Part shown: positions 8,281-14,774 of the stretch, in pieces
Position numbering within the stretch: position 1 is the first letter of the stretch
Layout: each line of letters begins with the position of its first letter
Notes under the pieces: model-generated
Seen by the model: only the letters and a program-made list of their open reading frames with translations
Database searches by the model: none
Told to the model about the DNA's origin: nothing
Made by a program: the position numbers and the translations under genes
Origin: an uncultured Saprospirales bacterium
GTDB lineage: Bacteria > Bacteroidota > Bacteroidia > Chitinophagales > Saprospiraceae
NCBI GenBank assembly: GCA_937864265.1
Contig: CALMIR010000172.1
Location: forward strand, 1 to 37,146
Length of the DNA stretch: 37,146 nucleotides
Direction of reading: 5' to 3'

Positions 8281-8424
8281 ATGGGAAAAGACAAAAAGAA
8301 CTTGAACGATGTCAAAAAAGACATCAAAACGATTAAGAAAGAGGACATGACAAAAATCGTTGGAGGAAAGAAAGACCGCGACAACAAATGGAACAACGGT
8401 TGCGGCGGTATCTTGCCTCAATGA
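8281..8424 (+). CDS. Double-glycine leader peptide, RiPP/bacteriocin or signal precursor
   Basis: This 47-residue open frame starts with ATG. It has a lysine-rich N-terminus, then the leader end KKEDMTKIVGG (Gly28-Gly29), and an 18-residue remainder (KKDRDNKWNNGCGGILPQ) with a single Cys. The spacing of the hydrophobic Met and Ile/Val before GG matches Bacteroidota natural-product precursor leaders, which are cut after GG by C39 peptidases of ABC transporters. The gene has a promoter-like sequence upstream and a terminator-like hairpin downstream, supporting independent expression. No modification enzyme, C39 transporter or lanthionine synthetase is in the window, so export and processing would need genes elsewhere. 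The nearest gene is a LytTR regulator, a class that often controls such peptides. Whether the product is an antimicrobial or a signal is unknown. Confidence 0.72.
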   Translation: MGKDKKNLNDVKKDIKTIKKEDMTKIVGGKKDRDNKWNNGCGGILPQ

Positions 8425-8479
8425 CCTTTTTCTACGCTTTGCTTTTGTATGATAACTACCCTTCCATCCAATTCTGCCT

Positions 8480-8520
8480 GCCTGTTTTCACTTTCCTGAA
8501 AAGTGCAGGCTATTTTATTT
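8480..8520 (+). terminator. Terminator-like hairpin after the peptide gene
   Basis: GCCTG at 8480-8484 pairs with CAGGC at 8506-8510, and CACTTT at 8489-8494 pairs with AAAGTG at 8500-8505, with a TTTT bulge on the left arm. A T-rich tract (TATTTTATTT) follows. It lies 56 bases after the peptide stop and before the convergent minus-strand gene. Confidence 0.5.
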
Positions 8521-8563
8521 CCTCTTCAGTTCATCGCATCTTAGGTAAGCTCAGCGTTTATAT

Positions 8564-8914
8564 TCACGCCTGGATGGCTGGCGTATTTGCTGCACCTTCA
8601 TCGCCTAGCAATGCCGCCAGTTTTCTTTTCAGCGCCTGATGATCCAGCCATTTTAGTTTATCCACATTTTGATAAAGGTGGTCCAACATCAGCCCTAAAT
8701 TGTCGTCATTTTTCAACACCTCTTCATAAGGTAGGATGATGCTGAGGAAACTAGCCTCCTTTTCTCGCCATGCCCTTCCTTTAAATGGTTCCTTTCTGGC
8801 ATAAAAGATCACATACAAGGGCTCATCCCACATATACCGCAATAGGTCATTCATGTGTTGGGTATCTATCTTAGGCCAAGAACTCAAATCTAAGTTTGCT
8901 GTAACTTGAATCAT
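8564..8914 (-). CDS. Small cytoplasmic protein, possible immunity protein
   Basis: This 116-residue protein has no signal peptide or membrane segment. It is rich in Trp, Leu and Asp and has a mixed alpha/beta look, with a strand-like LYVIFYARKE and helix-rich C-terminal half. No family is recognised. Its ATG lies one base after the stop codon of the upstream toxin-like gene, so the two are almost certainly translationally coupled. A small soluble protein directly downstream of a polymorphic-toxin-like domain is the classic position of an immunity protein. That role is inferred from position only. The last residues (GAANTPAIQA) are disordered-looking. An overlapping plus-strand frame at 8388-8639 is not considered coding. 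Confidence 0.7.
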   Translation of the reverse strand: MIQVTANLDLSSWPKIDTQHMNDLLRYMWDEPLYVIFYARKEPFKGRAWREKEASFLSIILPYEEVLKNDDNLGLMLDHLYQNVDKLKWLDHQALKRKLAALLGDEGAANTPAIQA

Positions 8915-8915
8915 T

Positions 8916-9446
8916 TTAATCCAATTTAGTATTTCCAGGAGGAAGGACTAACCTGTGCCAATGCGGTTTTGATTTAAAATCTCCTTTATTTGGACGGCTC
9001 ATGTTCTCAGGTAACAAAGGATAAACGCCTAAAAGTTCTGCCTGTTTTATTTTCACCGTGCTTTCATCTCCAAATCCCAGATGTACAAACACCAGCTTGT
9101 TTTGCATTTGCCAAGACTCTGAGTATCCTCTCCCATTTTTTCCGTTTCCAGTAGTCCCATATTTATAAACCTCGCCTTTGTAAAGAAAAAAGTTTTGATT
9201 CACACAGTGTTTGCAAAAATAAATACCATTCTCAGCCGCCACCAACATATACACCTCCTGCTGCAAAATTCGCTCCTTCTTTTGATCAATGGCCTCTTGT
9301 CGCGCTTTTGACAAGGAGTAGCTGCCGTCTTCATTTTGCTGAACAGATGCTTCCCATGATTTGGGAAGCGACATCAGCATAAGAAAACCTGAACACAACA
9401 GCCCGAGTGCAAACAAGAAGTACAGGTGGTTTTTGCTTGCTTCCAT
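8916..9446 (-). CDS. Membrane-anchored protein with polymorphic-toxin-type GIY-YIG-like domain
   Basis: The protein is 176 residues from the ATG at 9446. An upstream TTG at 9488 lies inside the promoter and is rejected. Residues 8-27 are a membrane anchor or uncleaved signal. A charged, helix-like linker follows (46-64). The rest shows the pattern YMLVA..NG.Y, then GEVYKYGTT (91-99), RGYS (106-109), an acidic residue in a helix (QAELL, 135-139), YPLLPEN (142-148) and LPPGN (168-172). From memory this order matches a GIY-YIG-like domain often found at the C-terminal tip of Bacteroidota Rhs/polymorphic toxins. Here it is free-standing with no large delivery protein. It may be a cognate effector, an orphan toxin tip or a domesticated membrane nuclease. 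Catalysis is not proven from sequence. Its partner gene starts one base downstream. Confidence 0.65.
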   Translation of the reverse strand: MEASKNHLYFLFALGLLCSGFLMLMSLPKSWEASVQQNEDGSYSLSKARQEAIDQKKERILQQEVYMLVAAENGIYFCKHCVNQNFFLYKGEVYKYGTTGNGKNGRGYSESWQMQNKLVFVHLGFGDESTVKIKQAELLGVYPLLPENMSRPNKGDFKSKPHWHRLVLPPGNTKLD

Positions 9447-9474
9447 ATTGATGTTTTGGTTCTTTATTATCCTC

Positions 9475-9505
9475 CAAATATACGACAACTATGCTAAGTT
9501 GTCAA
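9475..9505 (-). promoter_or_regulatory. Promoter with dyad operator in its spacer, for the toxin-like pair
   Basis: On the minus strand TTG (9505-9503), a 20-base spacer and TATATTTG (9482-9475) form a near-ideal Bacteroidota promoter. The predicted start is near 9468, 22 bases before the ATG. The spacer is almost entirely an inverted repeat: GACAACT at 9484-9490 and AGTTGTC at 9497-9503 around a 6-base centre. A repressor bound there would block both boxes. This position also fixes the gene start at 9446. Confidence 0.75.
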
Positions 9506-9530
9506 TACTTTGCGGTGCGACAAGACCTTC

Positions 9531-9575
9531 TAAAAACAGCAACCGGAGCAGGCTCATACAGATCTGCTCCGGTTG
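9531..9575 (-). terminator. Intrinsic terminator after the Omp28-like gene
   Basis: An 11-bp perfect GC-rich stem (9540-9550 with 9565-9575, arms CAACCGGAGCA and complement) is followed on the minus strand by a T-rich tract (CTGTTTTTA). It lies 36 bases past the Omp28-like gene and upstream of the toxin-like pair, so it insulates the two units. Confidence 0.85.
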
Positions 9576-9611
9576 TTAGATATTAATAAACCCGCCTTGA
9601 TATAACAGGGC

Positions 9612-10466
9612 TTAATCCATCACGCCCGTTTCATGAGCTTGCAATACTTCTTTATCTTCTCCATTCAAGTGGACAAAAGCGATCAATTTGCAATTGCTTT
9701 CCACAAAGTCCTCATTCAAGGTGAAGTTGTAATTTCTGGTGATGACTGTTCCTTCGGTAAAAGGCTCCGTGATGGGGTCACCGTCGTAATTGCTGATCAT
9801 ATCGCGCAATACGTGCTTATGGCTATAATTGGCATCAGGTGTCGAGCTGGCAGGCGTCAATTGTAGATCCACAATATTGCTTTCTGTCAGTGCCAGGCTC
9901 AGACGGATATCCTGATCGGTAATGGTTTCTTCGATATAAGCCTTGATGCTTACGGCCACATTTCGCGTCAGTACATCGAAGGTTTTTTGTATTTCTAGTT
10001 TGACCTTGGGTGCTTCGGCCAATTGCAAGGCTACAAAACCCGCCCACTGGTTTCTACCCAATTGAAGGTCGAATTCCCCATCGAACAATTTTCGATCCAC
10101 AACCGCAGTCGGATACCCCAATGGCTCGCCTACATAATTCAATATATTGATCCCATCTTCAATTCTGAATACCTCTGCACTTTCTGTATATGGCGCAGAG
10201 AAAGAACCCGCATGGATAGAAATGGCCACCAGTTGTTCCCCATGCGTACTCAGCAGGGCTTCAATGGCCTCGCTGCCAGCCGGGCAGTTGACACAGCGCA
10301 CTCCTGTAAATTCTTCGATCAGCACCTGCTTTTTCTGCTCTTCAACAGAGGTAGGTGGATCGTTGGGATCGCTGCCTCCCATAGAAGGATTGATCACAGG
10401 GGGTATTTCCTCGCAACCCAACGCCAACAAGATGCTCAGGATAAAAAATAATGATATCTTTTTCAT
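9612..10466 (-). CDS. Omp28-related outer-membrane lipoprotein with thioredoxin-like CxxC
   Basis: This 284-residue lipoprotein has a lipobox LALGC (Cys18) after a short signal sequence, followed by a proline-rich linker. The segment IEEFTGVRCVNCP contains CVNC at 58-61, the hallmark of Bacteroidota Omp28-type proteins, which have a thioredoxin-like N-terminal part and a beta-rich C-terminal part (about 160-284). It is predicted to sit in the outer membrane or periplasm, with a possible thiol-disulfide or structural role that is not well established. It follows the DUF6029 gene by 43 bases and shares its direction, and a TlpA-like thioredoxin is divergent nearby, so the three may form an envelope redox or assembly module. 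A strong terminator follows. Confidence 0.88.
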   Translation of the reverse strand: MKKISLFFILSILLALGCEEIPPVINPSMGGSDPNDPPTSVEEQKKQVLIEEFTGVRCVNCPAGSEAIEALLSTHGEQLVAISIHAGSFSAPYTESAEVFRIEDGINILNYVGEPLGYPTAVVDRKLFDGEFDLQLGRNQWAGFVALQLAEAPKVKLEIQKTFDVLTRNVAVSIKAYIEETITDQDIRLSLALTESNIVDLQLTPASSTPDANYSHKHVLRDMISNYDGDPITEPFTEGTVITRNYNFTLNEDFVESNCKLIAFVHLNGEDKEVLQAHETGVMD

Positions 10467-10509
10467 ATCGTATGAGTTTGATTGTTAGATGTTATCATAG
10501 TCTAAAATC

Positions 10510-12189
10510 TCAAAAAGTAGAATTTACAGTCATTTTTACACCGCTGAACGCTGGCTCCAAACGGCATATCCCTCCTGTACATACAACACCTTCCACTTGC
10601 TTGATGTAGCTCAGGGAAAACCGATTAGGCCCGGTGGTATAAAACACATCGAAACGCGGATAATGCAGGGATAGCTTTTCCCCTCCTTCATCCTGTGGCG
10701 AGCTTTTACCCGGATCAATATTGTACATGTCCGCAGCAGTAAAAGTCCAGTGTGGTGCAATGCTAAACTCCGCCAAGCCAAACAACCAATCGCCGTAGTC
10801 TTGTAGCGCCCCAGCTTTTTTGTCCTCTCCTACCATCATGTACTGCCCTTCTATGCGGATGGATTTTTTGCGGTCAAATTTGTACAACCACTCAAAATAA
10901 GGGATCGTTGTTTCCACCAAAGGCACGCCGGGTTTGAACTCAAACACCTCTTGATTATAACGTTGCATCTGTACCCCGCCCGAAAGCTGCCACTTGCGCT
11001 TGTACTTATAAGAAATTTCGGTATAAATTTCGCGGTAAAGCTGCTCATTGTCCAGGGTTGTGATATTGGAAAAATTGACATTCAGCCCGATTTTGCGCTT
11101 GATGTTGTAACGCACATCGGCCTGAAAAGCCAGTTCACCCAAGGTTTGGGTAGCTGCATTATAACGAGCCGTAAGCCGATACGTGTTCAAACGAGCCATA
11201 GGCGGTAGAAAATTGACCAATCCGCGATTCAACTGCTCTTGAGGGCGGACGCGAAAGTCGAAATTTTCTGTCCGCTTGCCTTCTAAAGTTAACCCCAGGC
11301 CACTTTTTGCGTAAGAAAAACTGGTATAAACTACTGAACCTGGTTTGCTGAACAGCTTATCGCCCACAATAGTGGTACTATCATTCACTTGAAAAACGCC
11401 AAAGGGGTCATTGAGCACATCTTCGGTTTTATAAGCCCCTTCGATGTACCAAGTGATAGGGCCTGCTGTCAAGGTGTTGTAAGCAGAAAAAGCATAGGTA
11501 TTGTATTTGGGCACAAAAGCGTCTTCCTTCGTGTAGGTATTGATTGTAGCTACCACCGAATTCATGGCACCATCATCCAAGGTGCGGTTTACAATACCCA
11601 AACCAGGTGCGATAGACCAGTTGGAGGTTGAATCTCCGGTTACGTAGCCATCTATGGCCAATCCTTTAAGAATCGGGCGATAGCGCTCAAATTGCTGTTT
11701 TTGACGGCCACTGAAAAGCTTGACCTGCCAATTCGGCGAGAGGTCATATATCAACCGGGCACCAAAAAGGGCGTTGTCAATCAGCAAAGGGCGCTCCTCG
11801 AAGGCGCGGAAAATGATGCCGCTACCGATCTGATCATAGAGATACCCTGCTGAAATATCCAGCTTATCAATTTTGCGGTGAATGAACCAACGCCCAATCC
11901 CTTCATCGGTATAAGAATCGGTGGGGTTGAGCAAATTGGAATTGTTGAACATATCGAAACGCACCCCGAAATCGAATCCCCAATTGCTATAAGTCAGGTT
12001 CAACCAAGCTTCCGCGCCGTATAATTGTCGGTCGTATTGCGGGGTGTTGGCAGCGCCTATCAGGCTGTCGCGCAAAAAGAAGTTGGCAGTTGACTGAAAA
12101 TTACCCGACAACTGGCCACTGTTTTGGCCATAGCTTATGTTTCCTAAAGCGATTAATGCGCTAAAAAAAAGAATGCCAAGGTTTTTCAT
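10510..12189 (-). CDS. DUF6029 family outer-membrane beta-barrel protein
   Basis: This 559-residue protein has a cleavable signal peptide (cut near residues 20-22, after SYG). The whole mature part alternates short amphipathic strands with aromatic girdles (WLNLTYSNWGFDFGVRFDMF, YKYKRKWQLSGGVQMQRY) and ends in a C-terminal strand, typical of a transmembrane beta barrel. The family is recognised as DUF6029, common in Bacteroidota and usually next to Omp28-like and TlpA-like genes, as here. No enzymatic motif is visible. A porin or structural role in the outer membrane is inferred. The ATG start is well placed. A TATTTTTG box on the minus strand at 12350-12343 could serve as its -7 element, with no convincing -33. 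Confidence 0.88.
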   Translation of the reverse strand: MKNLGILFFSALIALGNISYGQNSGQLSGNFQSTANFFLRDSLIGAANTPQYDRQLYGAEAWLNLTYSNWGFDFGVRFDMFNNSNLLNPTDSYTDEGIGRWFIHRKIDKLDISAGYLYDQIGSGIIFRAFEERPLLIDNALFGARLIYDLSPNWQVKLFSGRQKQQFERYRPILKGLAIDGYVTGDSTSNWSIAPGLGIVNRTLDDGAMNSVVATINTYTKEDAFVPKYNTYAFSAYNTLTAGPITWYIEGAYKTEDVLNDPFGVFQVNDSTTIVGDKLFSKPGSVVYTSFSYAKSGLGLTLEGKRTENFDFRVRPQEQLNRGLVNFLPPMARLNTYRLTARYNAATQTLGELAFQADVRYNIKRKIGLNVNFSNITTLDNEQLYREIYTEISYKYKRKWQLSGGVQMQRYNQEVFEFKPGVPLVETTIPYFEWLYKFDRKKSIRIEGQYMMVGEDKKAGALQDYGDWLFGLAEFSIAPHWTFTAADMYNIDPGKSSPQDEGGEKLSLHYPRFDVFYTTGPNRFSLSYIKQVEGVVCTGGICRLEPAFSGVKMTVNSTF

Positions 12190-12409
12190 TTGCTTATAAA
12201 ACAGTTTGGCGACTACATCTCTATAGTCTATTGGTTAACAGGTGATGTAACGCTAGTCTTGGTTGTACGTCTTAAAGGATGGTAAGTTTCCGTAAACGGA
12301 TGCAATTATCCTAAATTCTGGAAGCACACCGCCATCAAAATGCAAAAATAGTCTTTATCCCAACAAATTAAAAATGGGGTCATGCACGTTATCCCATGAG
12401 CGGAATGGC

Positions 12410-12417
12410 TAACTTTG
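12410..12417 (+). promoter_or_regulatory. -7 box of the TlpA-like gene
   Basis: TAACTTTG matches TAnnTTTG exactly and lies 39 bases before the ATG at 12456. No clear TTTG is seen at the -33 position. The divergent gap 12190-12455 otherwise shows nothing recognisable. Confidence 0.5.
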
Positions 12418-12455
12418 ATCACTTTTTGTAAAAGCATTTAAAAACAACCTATTTT

Positions 12456-12977
12456 ATGGATTTCAAAAACGCACTCCTTATTCTTGCTTTATGCCTGGGC
12501 GCTAACTGGGGCATTGCACAAAATGCCATCCCCGATACCGAAGTAAAAACTCTGGATGGGCAAACGATCAACATCCGGGAGTTTGCCGAAAATGGCAAAA
12601 TAACGGTTCTGAGTTTTTGGGCAACCTGGTGTTCTCCTTGTAAAAAAGAATTGGATGCCATCGCCGATTTGTACCCGGAATGGCAGGAAACATACGATAT
12701 GGAACTGGTGGCAATTACTATAGACACGCGCCGCGAACTGGGCAAAGTACGGCCTATGGTGGAAAGCAAAGGCTGGGAATACACCATCCTCTCCGATGAA
12801 AACCAGCAATTGATGAATGCCCTCAACTTTCAGACCGTACCCCAAACATTTTTACTGGATCGGCAGGGAAATATCGTTTATGCACACTCCGGCTACGTAC
12901 CGGGCGATGAATACGAACTAGAAGCCAAAATGAAAGCCATCGACCAAGCACCTGCTGCTGAGGGCGATCAACACTAA
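12456..12977 (+). CDS. TlpA-like periplasmic thiol-disulfide oxidoreductase
   Basis: This 173-residue protein has a signal peptide (residues 1-21, cut after GIAQ) and a thioredoxin fold of the TlpA/ResA class. The active site is WATWCSPCKKE with Cys59 and Cys62, and the cis-proline loop is TVPQTFLLD. The fold is complete, and the C-terminal tail is acidic and His-terminated. Family members reduce disulfides in the periplasm, for example for cytochrome c maturation or CuA assembly. Such reductants would be needed for the many heme c sites encoded in the right half of the window, but no direct link is shown. The gene is divergent from DUF6029/Omp28. Confidence 0.92.
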   Translation: MDFKNALLILALCLGANWGIAQNAIPDTEVKTLDGQTINIREFAENGKITVLSFWATWCSPCKKELDAIADLYPEWQETYDMELVAITIDTRRELGKVRPMVESKGWEYTILSDENQQLMNALNFQTVPQTFLLDRQGNIVYAHSGYVPGDEYELEAKMKAIDQAPAAEGDQH

Positions 12978-13013
12978 AAGCTAATCTTGCTAACTAAGCA
13001 CTGATAACACAAA

Positions 13014-13042
13014 GGGAGCCGGATTATAGCCATCCGACTCCC
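13014..13042. terminator. Convergent-gene hairpin, possible bidirectional terminator
   Basis: GGGAG (13014-13018) pairs with CTCCC (13038-13042), and CGGAT (13020-13024) with ATCCG (13032-13036), with one C/A mismatch between them. It lies between two convergent genes (stops at 12977 and 13088). T tracts on either side are poor. Confidence 0.5.
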
Positions 13043-13087
13043 CCTATGATTAATGCTTGGTTTTAGGTGACCCTTTAGACCCCATAC

Positions 13088-13870
13088 TTAAAGGCTCGTA
13101 GAATCAATCACCTGCCTGATTTCTGTTCGGACAAGCTTTCTGGCGCTATTGATGCGATCACCAATATGGCTATCGCTCATGCCGGGATAAACCTCCTCCC
13201 AAGCTTTGCCATCATCGTTGTCCATGTCTTCCCATTTGTCGTACAAATCGACCGTCGAACAATTGTAAGGCAATTCTTCCCCAGAAGGTGCCATCAGTCG
13301 CGTTAGTACCCATCCGGAACGGTTGCCCTTGGCGATGTTTTTCTGATGCACCGGCTTTACGAAGCGGGTTTCCATCTCCATGTAATTGTCCCAACCACCC
13401 GCAGGTACATTGAAAAAATTCTCTACCACGTAATTGGTTTCTTTAAAATCGGCCTTGGCCAAGAAATCAACTTCCAACCATATTTCCGATTTCACCAGAT
13501 CTCGGTACTCGCCTGCTTTTCCTGCTATGGCTCTTTGGTCTGCTGACAGCACTTTCAGATCGTTTTCCCAATTATCCCAGATATGACCTATATCATCCCA
13601 GCTTTTTACAAAAGTAGCGGTTAGATAGTCGTACTCAGTGTTTGTTCCTGTTGGCCAGAGCATTTGTTCGAGGTGCCAGCCTTCAATTTTTCCCAATCGT
13701 TTGCGTTCCTGGTGGATAAGCTTCCACACTTTTTCACATTCCAGGTACTTGTCATTCATGCTCGGTTTAATTTTCATGTAATCCACGATGACATAGCCAC
13801 CCTGGGCTTGAAGCAAGGAGCCAATCAGGCAGCAAGCTGCCAGTGTTACCGTAAAAAATAGTTTGCTCAT
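13088..13870 (-). CDS. Secreted protein with two tandem related domains, function unknown
   Basis: This 260-residue protein has a signal peptide (residues 1-22, cut after LLQAQ). The mature part is an internal duplication. Residues about 27-135 and 145-255 share the order strand (YMKIKP / FFNVPA), helix with YLECEKVWKLIHQ / YMEMETRFVKPVHQ, a GW motif (EGWHLEQM / SGWVLTRL), P.G, and a closing D.W.D segment. This resembles dimeric alpha/beta-barrel (NIPSNAP- or Dabb-like) folds. It is predicted to be periplasmic or extracellular, with ligand unknown. The upstream region carries a 9-bp inverted repeat (ATAGAATTT 13904-13912 with AAATTCTAT 13930-13938), a possible operator 34 bases before the ATG. 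Confidence 0.85.
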   Translation of the reverse strand: MSKLFFTVTLAACCLIGSLLQAQGGYVIVDYMKIKPSMNDKYLECEKVWKLIHQERKRLGKIEGWHLEQMLWPTGTNTEYDYLTATFVKSWDDIGHIWDNWENDLKVLSADQRAIAGKAGEYRDLVKSEIWLEVDFLAKADFKETNYVVENFFNVPAGGWDNYMEMETRFVKPVHQKNIAKGNRSGWVLTRLMAPSGEELPYNCSTVDLYDKWEDMDNDDGKAWEEVYPGMSDSHIGDRINSARKLVRTEIRQVIDSTSL

Positions 13871-13903
13871 ATTTAATAATAGTTTAGGTGAGAAAATAAA
13901 ATC

Positions 13904-13938
13904 ATAGAATTTTCCGCGATGTGCCCATTAAATTCTAT
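13904..13938. promoter_or_regulatory. Inverted repeat upstream of the secreted duplicated-domain gene
   Basis: Perfect 9-bp arms, ATAGAATTT at 13904-13912 and AAATTCTAT at 13930-13938, are separated by 17 bases. The spacing and place, 34-68 bases before the minus-strand ATG, suit a dimeric regulator, but no regulator can be named. Confidence 0.4.
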
Positions 13939-14004
13939 CGCGATTGTTAACTTTAGCAAATTAAAAATCCAATAACACCACAAAGTTATTGGCAATTAGT
14001 AGGC

Positions 14005-14034
14005 CGCTCACCCACATGTTGATGTGGGTGAGCG
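14005..14034. other. Perfect 13-bp stem-loop between divergent genes
   Basis: Bases 14005-14017 pair perfectly with 14022-14034 around a GTTG loop, and the arm core is CTCACCCACAT. No T run follows on either strand, so it is not a typical terminator. It lies 55 bases before the DUF1572 ATG and could be a 5' leader stem, a REP-like element or a small-RNA stem. Confidence 0.7.
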
Positions 14035-14088
14035 AGTTAGTCAATTAGCCTTATTATTTCTACTTCTTTGTCCAAATCGACTTACAAA

Positions 14089-14661
14089 ATGAAAAGCGAT
14101 TACCTAAACAGCGCCCTGAAGCAGTTCGAATACTACAAAATGCTGGGTGAGAAAACCTTCGCCCAAGTACCAGATGAGCGGCTCTTCTGGCAGCCCTCAC
14201 CAGAAAGTAACAGCATAGCCACTATTGTCAAGCACTTATGGGGCAATATGATGTCTCGTTGGACGGATTTTCTGCATACCGATGGGGAAAAAGAATGGAG
14301 GGAAAGGGAAGCCGAATTTGAAAACGATTGGACTACCCGCGAAGAAATGATGGCCAAATGGGACGCCGGTTGGGCCTGCTTGTTCGACGCGCTAAAGCCC
14401 CTCAACGAAGCCGACTTGGATCGCACCATCTACATCCGCAATCAAGGACATAGTGTCCTAGAGGCCATCAACCGACAACTGGCGCATTACCCCCATCATA
14501 TCGGCCAGATTGTCTATATCGGCAAAATGGTTCAGGATCAGAACTGGGTATCCTTGTCCATTCCCAAAGGTCAAACCCATACCTACAATGCGGAAAAATT
14601 TGCCCAGCCCAAACAAAAAGCCCATTTTACAGATGAGTTCTTGAATGATAAAAAAGAATAA
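14089..14661 (+). CDS. DUF1572 / DinB-like four-helix protein
   Basis: The protein is 190 residues from the ATG at 14089. A TTG 21 bases upstream is less likely. The sequence is the DUF1572 type of the DinB/YfiT-like superfamily of helical bundles: SALKQFEYYKMLGEKTFAQV, SIATIVKHLWGNM with a metal-ligand-like His, and a late QLAHYPHHIGQIVYIGKM helix with further His residues, consistent with a three-His metal site. Soluble and cytoplasmic. Superfamily members are often metal-dependent thiol transferases such as bacillithiol transferases, but the substrate here is unknown. Complete length for the family. Its stop is 113 bases before the helicase start, so cotranscription with the helicase is possible. 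Confidence 0.88.
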   Translation: MKSDYLNSALKQFEYYKMLGEKTFAQVPDERLFWQPSPESNSIATIVKHLWGNMMSRWTDFLHTDGEKEWREREAEFENDWTTREEMMAKWDAGWACLFDALKPLNEADLDRTIYIRNQGHSVLEAINRQLAHYPHHIGQIVYIGKMVQDQNWVSLSIPKGQTHTYNAEKFAQPKQKAHFTDEFLNDKKE

Positions 14662-14774
14662 GCAAAGGCTTATCGAGTTTTCTTGCAACAAAAACGCCAA
14701 GCAGCGTCAAGGGCATGCTTTCACAGCTCATTTTGCTTTTTCTCTAAAATTTGTATTTTCACAGTTAAAAAGCA

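Noticed and set aside
8388-8639. Plus-strand frame over the end of the peptide gene
   Set aside because: It overlaps the peptide gene, the terminator-like hairpin and the end of the 8564-8914 gene, and has no promoter or recognisable sequence.
9447-9488. Longer start (TTG at 9488) for the toxin-like protein
   Set aside because: The codon lies within the promoter spacer and upstream of the predicted transcript start.
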